In this document: one piece after another, positions 1-5,898 of the stretch
Numbering within the stretch: the first letter of the stretch is position 1
Layout of the letters: each line of letters begins with the position of its first letter
NCBI GenBank assembly: GCA_902782875.1
Contig: CACZPE010000019.1
Location: forward strand, 1-7,141
Source: an uncultured Ruminococcus sp.
GTDB taxonomy: Bacteria > Bacillota_A > Clostridia > Oscillospirales > Ruminococcaceae
Direction: 5' to 3'
DNA length: 7,141 nucleotides
The notes under the pieces: generated by a model
Databases searched by the model: none
Told to the model about the DNA's origin: nothing
The model's input: the letters and a program-made list of their open reading frames with translations, nothing else
Position numbers and translations under genes: made by a program

Positions 1-320
1 CTGTCGGCACAGATCCCACTGCTCCGGTAGCAAGAACAGGCTCTGATACCCCTGCTCCTGCACTTGTTGCGACTATACTTCCCGACGGCACAAAGAAGAC
101 GAATACCGAAGAAGTTGTATCTGACAACGGCAGCTCCGAAAACGGAGGCAGCGATGACGGTATCGTAAGAGAAGACACAGACGAGAACCTCGAAGAGGTA
201 GACAGCGGCGCATCCCTTTCCGATAGCGGAGAAAGACGCACCGAGACAGGCGTATTTGCAGTGATATGCGTAATGGCTATCGCATTTGCAGCAGCTGTTA
301 TCAGCAGAAAGCGCACATAA
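1..320 (+). CDS. C-terminal fragment of a surface-anchored protein (5' end outside window)
   Basis: An open frame enters from the left edge (first full codon at 3) and stops with TAA at 318-320, giving 105 visible residues. Residues 1-30 are rich in Thr, Pro and Ala; residues 31-79 are a Ser/Asp/Glu/Gly-rich low-complexity stretch typical of a cell-wall spacer. The end reads TETG (80-83), about 17 hydrophobic residues (84-100), then the charged tail SRKRT. This is the layout of a C-terminal membrane anchor, and T-E-T-G before the hydrophobic stretch resembles a degenerate sortase sorting signal (normally LPxTG), although the Leu-Pro is absent (RTETG). The functional domain lies upstream of the window, so the role is unknown. 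A plain C-terminal transmembrane anchor is the alternative. A strong terminator follows 18 bases later, so this is the last gene of its transcript. Confidence 0.85.
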   Translation, partial: VGTDPTAPVARTGSDTPAPALVATILPDGTKKTNTEEVVSDNGSSENGGSDDGIVREDTDENLEEVDSGASLSDSGERRTETGVFAVICVMAIAFAAAVISRKRT

Positions 321-338
321 TCGCATATAACACATAAG

Positions 339-364
339 AAAGGAGGGCGACGCCCTCCTTTTTT
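339..364 (+). terminator. Rho-independent terminator of the surface-protein gene
   Basis: Ten paired bases (339-348 with 352-361) enclose a GAC loop. The core is GGAGGGC/GCCCTCC, and the 3' arm runs into six T residues at 359-364. It lies 18 bases after the TAA stop of the + strand gene. The minus strand also has a short T-rich stretch after the stem, so weak action in the other direction is possible. Confidence 0.9.
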
Positions 365-529
365 GTATTATATCGGTATACAGAACCAGTTGTCCGGATT
401 TGGGTACGGGCAGATGGGTGTGTATGAGTATTGTATTGGTAAGTATGAATGTTTGGCGGTTGTATAAACACTAATGAAAAAGTATTATTGTGCTCCATGA
501 CAAGCGGCAGACCATGAGAATGAGTATTA

Positions 530-557
530 TTGAACTCCACACAAATCATGATATAAT
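530..557 (+). promoter_or_regulatory. Possible orphan promoter
   Basis: TTGAAC (530-535), a 16-base spacer and a perfect TATAAT (552-557) fit a sigma-A promoter reading to the right. No gene follows: the transcript would run through the dyad at 560-590 towards the 3' end of the opposing tRNA. The match is good but the surroundings are AT-rich, so it may be fortuitous. Confidence 0.3.
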
Positions 558-559
558 GG

Positions 560-590
560 ATTTGAAAGAATAATATATTATAATTCAAAT
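560..590. repeat. AT-rich inverted repeat (31 bp)
   Basis: ATTTGAA (560-566) is the reverse complement of TTCAAAT (584-590), and the centre ATAATATATTAT (570-581) is itself palindromic. The arms differ only by AGA against AA between the two blocks. It starts directly after the promoter-like pair at 530-557, where an operator would be expected. The AT content makes its value as an RNA hairpin low. Confidence 0.4.
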
Positions 591-669
591 GCCCATTTAC
601 AACGTTACATACTAATACAAAAATCTATCTGGTTGTACAAAAAGTTGTATAGATATAGTTTTCCGGGTT

Positions 670-702
670 AAAAAGCCGCCTGCGAAACCTCGCAGACGGC
701 TT
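670..702 (-). terminator. Rho-independent terminator after the tRNA
   Basis: Read on the minus strand, 702-690 pairs with 685-673 over 13 positions around a GGTT loop. The only non-Watson-Crick pair (679 with 696) becomes G-U in the minus-strand RNA but would be C-A on the other strand, which fixes the direction. Five T residues follow (674-670). No terminator is visible between the lipoprotein gene and the tRNA, so this one probably also ends read-through from the operon. Confidence 0.88.
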
Positions 703-717
703 GGGAAAAGGGATTGA

Positions 718-794
718 TGGCCTGCCCGACTGGAATCGAACCAGCAGCCTACAGAGTCGGCGTCTGTCACTCTATCCTATTGAGCTACGGGCAG
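718..794 (-). tRNA. tRNA-Arg(CCG), with G33 in place of U33
   Basis: A complete 77-base cloverleaf can be drawn. The acceptor stem is CTGCCCG/CGGGCAG with discriminator G and an encoded CCA (718-720). The D arm is GCTC/GAGT with loop AATAGGATA, which places A at position 20, an arginine identity element. The anticodon stem is ACAGA/TCTGT with a 7-base loop CGCCGAC, the variable region is AGGCT, and the T arm is GCTGG/CCAGT with loop TTCGATT. Counting the loop gives anticodon CCG (758-760), reading Arg codon CGG. Position 33 (base 761 on the + strand) is G, where tRNAs almost always have U for the U-turn. The rest of the molecule is intact, so this is either a real variant, a damaged gene or a sequencing error. 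The ten Arg codons of gene D include no CGG (4 AGG, 4 AGA, 1 CGT, 1 CGC), consistent with low demand for this tRNA. Confidence 0.95.
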
Positions 795-800
795 TTACAG

Positions 801-815
801 CACGGTATTACCGTG
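801..815. repeat. Inverted repeat in the tRNA leader
   Basis: CACGGTA (801-807) and TACCGTG (809-815) are perfect reverse complements around a single base, and would fold as a 5-bp stem with a 5-base loop. It lies between the -10 box and the mature 5' end of the tRNA, inside the part removed by RNase P. It could be a leader hairpin or an operator. Confidence 0.5.
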
Positions 816-834
816 CATGAAGAGTGCTTTATTG

Positions 835-863
835 ATTATACTATATCTGTATCAAAAAGTCAA
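835..863 (-). promoter_or_regulatory. tRNA-Arg promoter
   Basis: On the minus strand, TTGACT (863-858), a spacer of exactly 17 bases and a perfect TATAAT (840-835) form a near-consensus sigma-A promoter. The expected start near 828 leaves a leader of about 34 bases before the tRNA. The -35 box contains the TGA stop (862-860) of the upstream lipoprotein gene, so the tRNA has its own promoter although it is co-directional with the operon. Confidence 0.88.
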
Positions 864-2053
864 TCGAGAATGAAAATAAGTATGCGGTAGTTCTTGTAGT
901 AATCCGTGTAGCTTATATTCCCCTTGTATCCGAGCCTGTCGGCTATCGCGCGGATATCGGAGTTCCCCTCGTCGTCAATCGGGCGCGTCAGGTCGTTGAG
1001 CGTGCTCAGATACAGATTTGACGAATCGAGCTTGATCATGAAGTACTTTTTGCCCGAGTCTATACATGTGCGGCAGGTATCCTCGATCATGGCGAGAGCT
1101 TCTTCATAGTTGTGCGCGTACATATTCTCATGCACAAAATAGCTCATATCATCACTGTCAGCCTCGGGAGGATCGCCGAGAGACCTGCTTATGCTCCTGT
1201 GATCATTCTGTATTACCGAATCGCTTGCAAGGAAATACTGATACAGCACCATATCCGGGCAGCGCTCGAGCAGAGCCTCCGTAGGCTTGTCCCAGCCGAT
1301 ATCCACATGATACCACTTGCCGTCAAGCTTGACCATGTTCCACATATGATCTATCTCGGTAAATCCCGTCACGATCATATTATCTATCCCCGCAAGGTTG
1401 CACAGATAGGAAAAGGCCTTTGCATATCCCTCACAGAGGGCTCTGCCCTCCACAAGCGCGCCATAGAGCGAGTCTGCGTGTTCGCTGTCAACGGAGCTCT
1501 CCACATTTCTGACCAGATAGTCATGAAATATCTTCAGCTTTTCGTAATCGCTCATACTCTCGTCAGTCAGCGCGAGTATTTTCTTTGCCTCTTCCTCGGT
1601 CTGCCTGAGCATTATATTTACTTCCCTGATGGAGTATTTGTACTGAAAATCCATCTCGAAGGTCTGTGCCGCGGAGTTATAGTCGCCCACCGTCCTGTTT
1701 TCAAGATAGAAAAACGCAAGCTGCTCACAGCGGACGATACCCAGTATCTTTGAATAATCCTTTGTGGATATGGTAAGGGGTATGAGGGACTTTTTCTCAA
1801 AGCCCGTGATGGTATCCACTATACCGTCATACGCTTCCTGCATGCGCTTGTCAAAGTCAAGAGAGGCATACTTTGTCACCATGCCCTCGGGTATGATAAG
1901 CTCGGTATCGGATATTTCCTCATCTGCTGATGTATCCGATACAGAAGTATCGTTTGTTATTACCGTAAGCTCGGGCTCATTGTGGCTGCAGGCAGGCAGC
2001 AGCGCAAGAAGCAGCGCTGTAAGTATCAGCATATATCTTTTTATAAGCTTCAA
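860..2053 (-). CDS. Gene A: transglutaminase-like lipoprotein (last gene of operon)
   Basis: 397 residues from a TTG start. The signal peptide begins MKLIKRY, continues with a Leu/Ala-rich core and ends at lipobox LPAC, so Cys22 should be lipidated and the protein held outside the membrane. An acidic Ser/Thr spacer follows (about 23-55). The transglutaminase-like core, marked by YEKLKIFHDYLV (170-181), shows the papain-fold triad: Cys207 in CEGYAKAFSYLC, His236 in HMWN and Asp251 in WYHVDIGWDKP. After that Asp, the four paralogues have T-W-(D/A)-D-P whereas A has G-W-D-K-P. Residues about 260-397 match the C-terminal region of the neighbours, and A is among the more diverged members. An ATG at 2080 in the same frame, overlapping gene B by 8 bases, is the alternative start (406 residues). 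I prefer TTG because of the ribosome binding site and the compact signal peptide. Substrate and reaction are unknown; transglutaminase, protease and binding roles all occur in this fold. Confidence 0.9.
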   Translation of the reverse strand: MKLIKRYMLILTALLLALLPACSHNEPELTVITNDTSVSDTSADEEISDTELIIPEGMVTKYASLDFDKRMQEAYDGIVDTITGFEKKSLIPLTISTKDYSKILGIVRCEQLAFFYLENRTVGDYNSAAQTFEMDFQYKYSIREVNIMLRQTEEEAKKILALTDESMSDYEKLKIFHDYLVRNVESSVDSEHADSLYGALVEGRALCEGYAKAFSYLCNLAGIDNMIVTGFTEIDHMWNMVKLDGKWYHVDIGWDKPTEALLERCPDMVLYQYFLASDSVIQNDHRSISRSLGDPPEADSDDMSYFVHENMYAHNYEEALAMIEDTCRTCIDSGKKYFMIKLDSSNLYLSTLNDLTRPIDDEGNSDIRAIADRLGYKGNISYTDYYKNYRILIFILD

Positions 2054-2058
2054 GCCCG

Positions 2059-2065
2059 TCACCTC
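2059..2065 (-). promoter_or_regulatory. Ribosome binding site that decides the start of gene A
   Basis: Minus-strand GAGGTGA lies five bases upstream of the TTG at 2053-2051. The ATG at 2080 has only a weak AAGGA about 12 bases upstream. Starting at TTG removes nine polar residues and gives a standard lipoprotein n-region (K-L-I-K-R). Confidence 0.6.
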
Positions 2066-2072
2066 TGACCTA

Positions 2073-3140
2073 TCATTCATATTCGGGGAATATCCTTATC
2101 ACCAGCGTATCGGCGCTCAGCGAATACTCCACATTATCAGTTCTCATGCCTCTGCCGGAAAGAGCCCTGCCGAGAGAGCCGCCCTCACCGAAAAGTCTGT
2201 CCCTGATATCATCAAAGCACTGCCTGTCAGCTGCCCTGAACTGTATCGCGCCGCCTGCATCGGGCTCACACACCGAAACAAGCTTTTCTGCGCTGTCAGG
2301 ACTGTCTGCTGTCAGGTCGTATGCATCAAAATAGCTCCTGCCGGAAGATGCCCGGGGGATATCCTTCCTGATACTGTGAAAGCGACGCATATCCTCATCT
2401 CCGAGAGAGAACCAGTCGTATTTCACATACCCGGGCCTTTTCTCATCATCGGGGTCGTCCCAGGTAGTATCTATATGATACCAACTGCCGTCTATACAGG
2501 CTTCAGACCACATATGCTCCCCGTCCGCATCCTCTGCGGCAAGCGTCTGTATCCCCGCAAGAGAGCACAGATAGGAGAACGCCGCTGTATATCCCTGACA
2601 CAGCGCGCAGCCTTGTACCAGACAGCCGTATGCGGTATTCTGATACTCCCCTTCGCCGTAGCGGCAGGACTTTATTATCTCATCATGTATCACAAGAGCC
2701 GTGCCGTATTCATCGAAACCCTCAGCACGGGCGAGTATACTACGGGCGGCCGAGTCAAGATCTTTCTGCATCATTTCCTGCTCAGCGGGAGAGCAGGTAT
2801 ACTCAAATGTTATCGTGTTGTCAGCATCGTTGTATGCAAAACGGGGAGATATGAAAAACAGCCTGTATTCACTGCTGTATATCGTGCTGTAAGCTTCGTA
2901 TATCTCATCGTACCCATAGCCCTGCGAGCTGTCAAGACGCAGGGTGTCCTTATGGTACATAAGAGCGGATGCGATGGTATCATACAGCACCCTTTCCCTG
3001 TGAGAAAGGCTCTGATACACATACGGCCGCTCCCCGGAAAGCAGCAGCGGATGGAGCTCAGGCCGCTCGGGCGGCATCGCCGTACATGAACACAGCGCCG
3101 CAGCGGATATGACCGCCGCGATCCTATTTATCCTTGTCAT
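2073..3140 (-). CDS. Gene B: transglutaminase-like lipoprotein
   Basis: 355 residues, the shortest of the five. The signal peptide MTRINRIAAVISAAALCSC gives a lipobox L-C-S-C with Cys19 as the lipidated residue; Ser at -1 is allowed. Residues 40-60 carry the family N-terminal motif (YVYQSLSHRERVLYD). The core has Cys181 in CQGYTAAFSYLC, His209 in HMWSE and Asp224 in WYHIDTTWDDP. The usual Asn two residues after the catalytic His (HxWN) is Ser here. The protein ends with the family beta-strand signature DTLVIRIFPEYE. The ATG at 3140 lies inside gene C (17-base overlap), has an in-frame TGA two codons upstream and no visible Shine-Dalgarno, so translation probably depends on ribosomes finishing gene C. 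The exact reaction cannot be assigned. Confidence 0.94.
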   Translation of the reverse strand: MTRINRIAAVISAAALCSCTAMPPERPELHPLLLSGERPYVYQSLSHRERVLYDTIASALMYHKDTLRLDSSQGYGYDEIYEAYSTIYSSEYRLFFISPRFAYNDADNTITFEYTCSPAEQEMMQKDLDSAARSILARAEGFDEYGTALVIHDEIIKSCRYGEGEYQNTAYGCLVQGCALCQGYTAAFSYLCSLAGIQTLAAEDADGEHMWSEACIDGSWYHIDTTWDDPDDEKRPGYVKYDWFSLGDEDMRRFHSIRKDIPRASSGRSYFDAYDLTADSPDSAEKLVSVCEPDAGGAIQFRAADRQCFDDIRDRLFGEGGSLGRALSGRGMRTDNVEYSLSADTLVIRIFPEYE

Positions 3141-4272
3141 ATATCATAGCTACGTGTATTATATATTCATCGGGATTGAGGTACCTTACATAGGTGGTCT
3201 CCCGCACTTTTCTGTCGGAATGGGCATTTGCATATTTCAGCACGTTCTTCATGCCGCCCGTTTCAAACAGCAGTGTATTTGCAAGATCATAGGAACGCTT
3301 GTTGTCAAAGCGCACCTCTATGCATTTTCTGCCCTGAGAAAGCTTTTCTGCAGCCTGCTTTGAGAGTATCCCCTCGGCATCTGTGGCCTTTGAGAGGAGA
3401 AGTCCCTCACGCTTGTAGTAGTTTTCCTCAGAGACGCATTCAGGCCAGGTGTAGTACCTCTCATCAAGGGTATGCGTGACATCCAGGATATCGTCATCAT
3501 CCGCAAGGAAATAGTAGTGCCTGTCGAATTCCTTATCGGGAGGATCGAGTATGGGGTCGTCCCATGTGCAGTCCACATGATACCATTCCCCGTCAAGCTC
3601 GGCGATATTCCAGCTGTGGGTAGCCCCTGTGGTATTATACCCCATGACGGTCATGCAGTTTATATCCGCGAGACTGCACAGGTAGTCAAATGCCTTTGAA
3701 TACCCCACGCACTGTGCCTCGCCGTCAACAAGAGCGCCGTAGAGCGTCCTTGCGCTGTCCTCATTGTCGCCGAATGTGCAGCCGAGTACTATCTCATCGT
3801 GGAATACCAGCATTTTCTCATAGTCAGTGGCATCGTCGCTTATCTTTGAAAATATCTCCTCCACACGCTCGCCGACCTCTTTGCGCATGGCATCAAGATC
3901 TCTGTCCTCAAAGCGGTAGAAGAGCCTGAGTCGGTCGGAAGGCTGCTCGGGCCTTTCAAAATAGCTTGCAAGCCAGAAGATATGCTCTTCCTGATAGTAT
4001 ACCGCCATAAAGAGCTTCTTTAGCTCCTCGGGATCTACCTTCTCGGGGAATATCACTCCGTGCTCGCCTTTTTCCGCCGCTGTCTTTATCAGATCGTAGT
4101 AGGTCTTTTCCTTGTCGGTGAATGTACTGTACACATATCTGCTGTTGTCGGCTGTATCGTAAAAAGGGCTGTTCGCCGAATTATCGTCAACGGGTGGTAC
4201 GTCTTCTATAATCCTCGAACAGCCTGTAAGAGCCGTCATAAGCAGGACAGTGCACAAAAGCCTTCTGTCCAT
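3124..4272 (-). CDS. Gene C: transglutaminase-like lipoprotein
   Basis: 382 residues. The signal peptide MDRRLLCTVLLMTALTGC ends in a classic lipobox L-T-G-C (Cys18). It is followed by a short acidic spacer and the N-terminal family motif (YVYSTFTDKEKTYYD, 46-60). FHDEIV (157-162) precedes the core with Cys188 in CVGYSKAFDYLC, His219 in HSWN and Asp234 in WYHVDCTWDDP. Downstream it shares RHYYF (251-255), YYKREGLLL (285-293) and CIEVRF (317-322) with gene D, and the end IIHVAMIYDKDK is the family C-terminal strand with a short charged tail. The ATG is the first possible start after an in-frame TAA three codons upstream. Only 11 bases separate it from the stop of gene D and no Shine-Dalgarno is seen, so translational coupling within the operon is likely. 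Confidence 0.95.
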   Translation of the reverse strand: MDRRLLCTVLLMTALTGCSRIIEDVPPVDDNSANSPFYDTADNSRYVYSTFTDKEKTYYDLIKTAAEKGEHGVIFPEKVDPEELKKLFMAVYYQEEHIFWLASYFERPEQPSDRLRLFYRFEDRDLDAMRKEVGERVEEIFSKISDDATDYEKMLVFHDEIVLGCTFGDNEDSARTLYGALVDGEAQCVGYSKAFDYLCSLADINCMTVMGYNTTGATHSWNIAELDGEWYHVDCTWDDPILDPPDKEFDRHYYFLADDDDILDVTHTLDERYYTWPECVSEENYYKREGLLLSKATDAEGILSKQAAEKLSQGRKCIEVRFDNKRSYDLANTLLFETGGMKNVLKYANAHSDRKVRETTYVRYLNPDEYIIHVAMIYDKDK

Positions 4273-4283
4273 ACGATTTTATT

Positions 4284-5738
4284 TTATGAGTAGAGCAGAC
4301 CCAGCTCTATAACAAGTGTCTCGGGATCACAGTTTGATGATACCGACTTGACTGCGGAGTTCTCGCTCTTGATCCAGGAAGCATACTCCTTGAGATTTGC
4401 GCTTGATGTCATCTTGTCGTATACATCCTTGCTCGATACCCTGACCTCAGCAACTCTTGTCTTGTTTGCTGCGGCGGTCTTCATCTGTGCCTTGAGTTCC
4501 TTCTCGGCAGATGCCATATCGTTGAAGAGGAGCCCCTCCTGCTTGAAGTAGTTCATATCCTCTGCTGTGCATGCGGGAGGATCGAAATACTTTACCTTGG
4601 TGCCGGATACCTTGGTATTGATATTGTAATGCGACTTGTTGTGTATCCATGCATCGGGAACACCGAAGTATCTGTGTCTGAGATTTGTCGGGTCGGCATT
4701 TGTAAGTATGGGGTCATCCCATGTGGCATCTATGTTATACCACTTGCCGTCTATCTTGATGACGTTCCATGCGTGGGAATCGCCGTCCTTGTTGGTACCG
4801 GATACTACCATGGACTCTATGCCGCTGAGGTCGCAGAGGTACTGCATGGTCTTTGCGTAGCCCTCGCACTGTATCCTGCCGCCTACAAGGCCGCCGTATA
4901 CGGTGAAGTTGAAGCAGGTGCCCGCGATATCGTTCTTGTCATACATCTGGAATGTGTCATGGAGAACGATATAGTCATGGAAGGTCTTTACCTTCTCATA
5001 GGTGGATTTGCCCTCGGCAAGACCGAGAACCTCGCCTGCCTTCTTGTCTATTTCGGACTGCAGGGATTTGATCTTGTCAGGATCGGTCTCCCAGTACCAG
5101 AAGCGTCCCTTTTCGGTCTTGTTTGCGATCCAGAAAAGCTCAGGCTCCTGTGAATACATGCAGCCGTATACCTTTACCCACATCTCGTTGGTTACGCTCT
5201 CATCGACTTCAAGACGGAGCTTTACGGACTTTACAGCCTCGAGCATCCTCTTGTAGAGATCCTTCTCTGCAGAGCTCAGCTGATTGTAGCCGTATCTGGT
5301 AGTGCAGTCGATATTGTATTCCTTCATTACAGGCGCTTTGGGAGCAGCAGTCGTGGTAACGCCCGCCTCGATCATCTCTGCGAGCTTGTCCTCGTTTACT
5401 GTGGTGCCCTGAGCGGTCTGCGACATATAATACTCATCATCGTGGCTCACATCTGTAGCAAGCGCAGCTGCAGGGTCCTTGAAAGTAGCGCTTGTGACCG
5501 TAATGGCATTGCCGTTCTCATCAGTCACTACATTGCCTTCGCCGTCAACTGCAACAGCGGAACCGGGTACCTCGGTACCGTCAACGCCTTCCTCAGCGAC
5601 AGGGGCTTCTGTGCCGTCCTGTATTACCGCAAAGGTGGTTTCGGTATCGCCGTTATTGTTGTTCTTGCTCTGACAGCCTGCAAATACGGACGACGCCATA
5701 ACAACAGCCGCCGCAAATGCCAAGATCCTTTTGTTCAT
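4284..5738 (-). CDS. Gene D: transglutaminase-like lipoprotein (first gene of operon)
   Basis: 484 residues from the ATG at 5738. I chose this over the ATG at 5765 because GGAG sits eight bases upstream and the protein then starts MNKRILAF, a proper signal peptide with lipobox F-A-G-C (Cys22). Residues about 23-130 form a long Thr/Glu/Asp/Gly-rich spacer containing DGEGNVVT followed by DENGNAIT. The N-terminal family motif YGYNQLSSAEKDLY (149-162) and EPELFW (198-203) precede FHDYIV (253-258). The core has Cys291 in CEGYAKTMQYLC, His322 in SHAWN and Asp337 in WYNIDATWDDP. The conserved C-terminal region follows (VPDAWIHN, FDPPACT, EGLLFND, VAEVRVSSKDVYD, final ELGLLYS). It is closest to gene E. 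It is probably an extracellular membrane-bound papain-fold enzyme of unknown substrate. Confidence 0.95.
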   Translation of the reverse strand: MNKRILAFAAAVVMASSVFAGCQSKNNNNGDTETTFAVIQDGTEAPVAEEGVDGTEVPGSAVAVDGEGNVVTDENGNAITVTSATFKDPAAALATDVSHDDEYYMSQTAQGTTVNEDKLAEMIEAGVTTTAAPKAPVMKEYNIDCTTRYGYNQLSSAEKDLYKRMLEAVKSVKLRLEVDESVTNEMWVKVYGCMYSQEPELFWIANKTEKGRFWYWETDPDKIKSLQSEIDKKAGEVLGLAEGKSTYEKVKTFHDYIVLHDTFQMYDKNDIAGTCFNFTVYGGLVGGRIQCEGYAKTMQYLCDLSGIESMVVSGTNKDGDSHAWNVIKIDGKWYNIDATWDDPILTNADPTNLRHRYFGVPDAWIHNKSHYNINTKVSGTKVKYFDPPACTAEDMNYFKQEGLLFNDMASAEKELKAQMKTAAANKTRVAEVRVSSKDVYDKMTSSANLKEYASWIKSENSAVKSVSSNCDPETLVIELGLLYS

Positions 5739-5746
5739 CGGTATAT

Positions 5747-5750
5747 CTCC
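5747..5750 (-). promoter_or_regulatory. Ribosome binding site of gene D
   Basis: GGAG on the minus strand, eight bases before the ATG at 5738-5736. It selects this start over the in-frame ATG at 5765, which is preceded directly by a run of G residues at poor spacing and would add a charged nine-residue extension before the signal peptide. Confidence 0.75.
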
Positions 5751-5793
5751 ATTCTTTGTCCGCATCCCCCGTTAAGGGAGAGCTTATCTTTCC

Positions 5794-5812
5794 GCCGTGT
5801 CATAACCACGGC
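5794..5812 (-). repeat. Small hairpin in the leader of gene D
   Basis: GCCGTG (5794-5799) and CACGGC (5807-5812) pair perfectly around a 7-base loop. If transcription starts near 5824, this hairpin lies near the 5' end of an 86-base untranslated leader. I do not recognise a riboswitch class. A 5' stabilising hairpin is a plausible role. Confidence 0.5.
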
Positions 5813-5830
5813 ACAACAGACTATGTCTGT

Positions 5831-5859
5831 ATTATACTGTTACATATTTCGGGACAGAA
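5831..5859 (-). promoter_or_regulatory. Probable promoter of the D-C-B-A operon
   Basis: A perfect TATAAT lies at 5836-5831 on the minus strand. At a 17-base spacing the -35 position (5859-5854) reads TTCTGT, a poor match to TTGACA, so the promoter may need an activator or be weak. The -35 hexamer falls inside one arm of the 10-bp dyad at 5851-5876. Confidence 0.5.
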
Positions 5860-5876
5860 GATTTAACTTCTGTCCC
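5851..5876. repeat. Perfect 10-bp inverted repeat between genes E and D
   Basis: GGGACAGAAG (5851-5860) and CTTCTGTCCC (5867-5876) are exact reverse complements around a 6-base AT loop. It lies 22 bases after the stop of gene E. The minus-strand sequence after it (GAAATATG) has no T tract, so it is not a typical intrinsic terminator. It could be an mRNA 3'-end hairpin for gene E, an operator covering the -35 box of gene D, or both. Confidence 0.75.
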
Positions 5877-5898
5877 AGTTGATACTGTTTTATGCGTA

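Larger units (their letters stand above)
365..669. other. AT-rich intergenic region without a credible gene
   Basis: About 305 bases between the + strand terminator and the minus-strand terminator below the tRNA. I see no gene here. It contains a promoter-like pair on the + strand (530-557) followed by an AT-rich dyad (560-590). It also has an imperfect direct repeat of about 23 bases (481-503 and 523-545, both starting AGTATTATTG, roughly 17 of 23 matching). A small inverted repeat, ATCTAT (623-628) with ATAGAT (649-654), lies further right. In sequence this AT-rich, such motifs can arise by chance. Confidence 0.6.

Noticed and set aside
556..573. Tiny + strand frame ATG-GAT-TTG-AAA-GAA-TAA
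   Set aside because: Only five codons, overlapping the -10 box and dyad, and lacking a ribosome binding site.
301..588. Minus-strand open frame of 95 codons
   Set aside because: It starts at TTG without a ribosome binding site, runs through the + strand terminator and ends inside the surface-protein gene. The composition (many His, Asn, Thr) simply reflects AT-rich non-coding DNA.
365..717. CRISPR array, insertion sequence or attachment site next to the tRNA
   Set aside because: There is no regular repeat-spacer pattern, no transposase or integrase frame, and I found no second copy of the tRNA 3' end in the window.
1764..3089. Long + strand open frame opposite genes A and B
   Set aside because: It is antisense to two well-supported genes with signal peptides and active-site motifs, spans their junction, and shows no recognisable domain.
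5500..5560. Dockerin-type calcium repeats in gene D
   Set aside because: The Asp/Asn-Gly units are short and consecutive, without the two separated 12-residue loops and helices of a dockerin, so no cellulosome link is claimed.
5739..5824. Riboswitch in the leader of gene D
   Set aside because: Only one 6-bp hairpin and a weak CCC/GGG pairing are visible. No known aptamer core was recognised.
5851..5876. Intrinsic terminator for gene E
   Set aside because: The stem is perfect but no T tract follows on the minus strand (GAAATATG), and the + strand has none directly after it either. It is listed as an inverted repeat instead.
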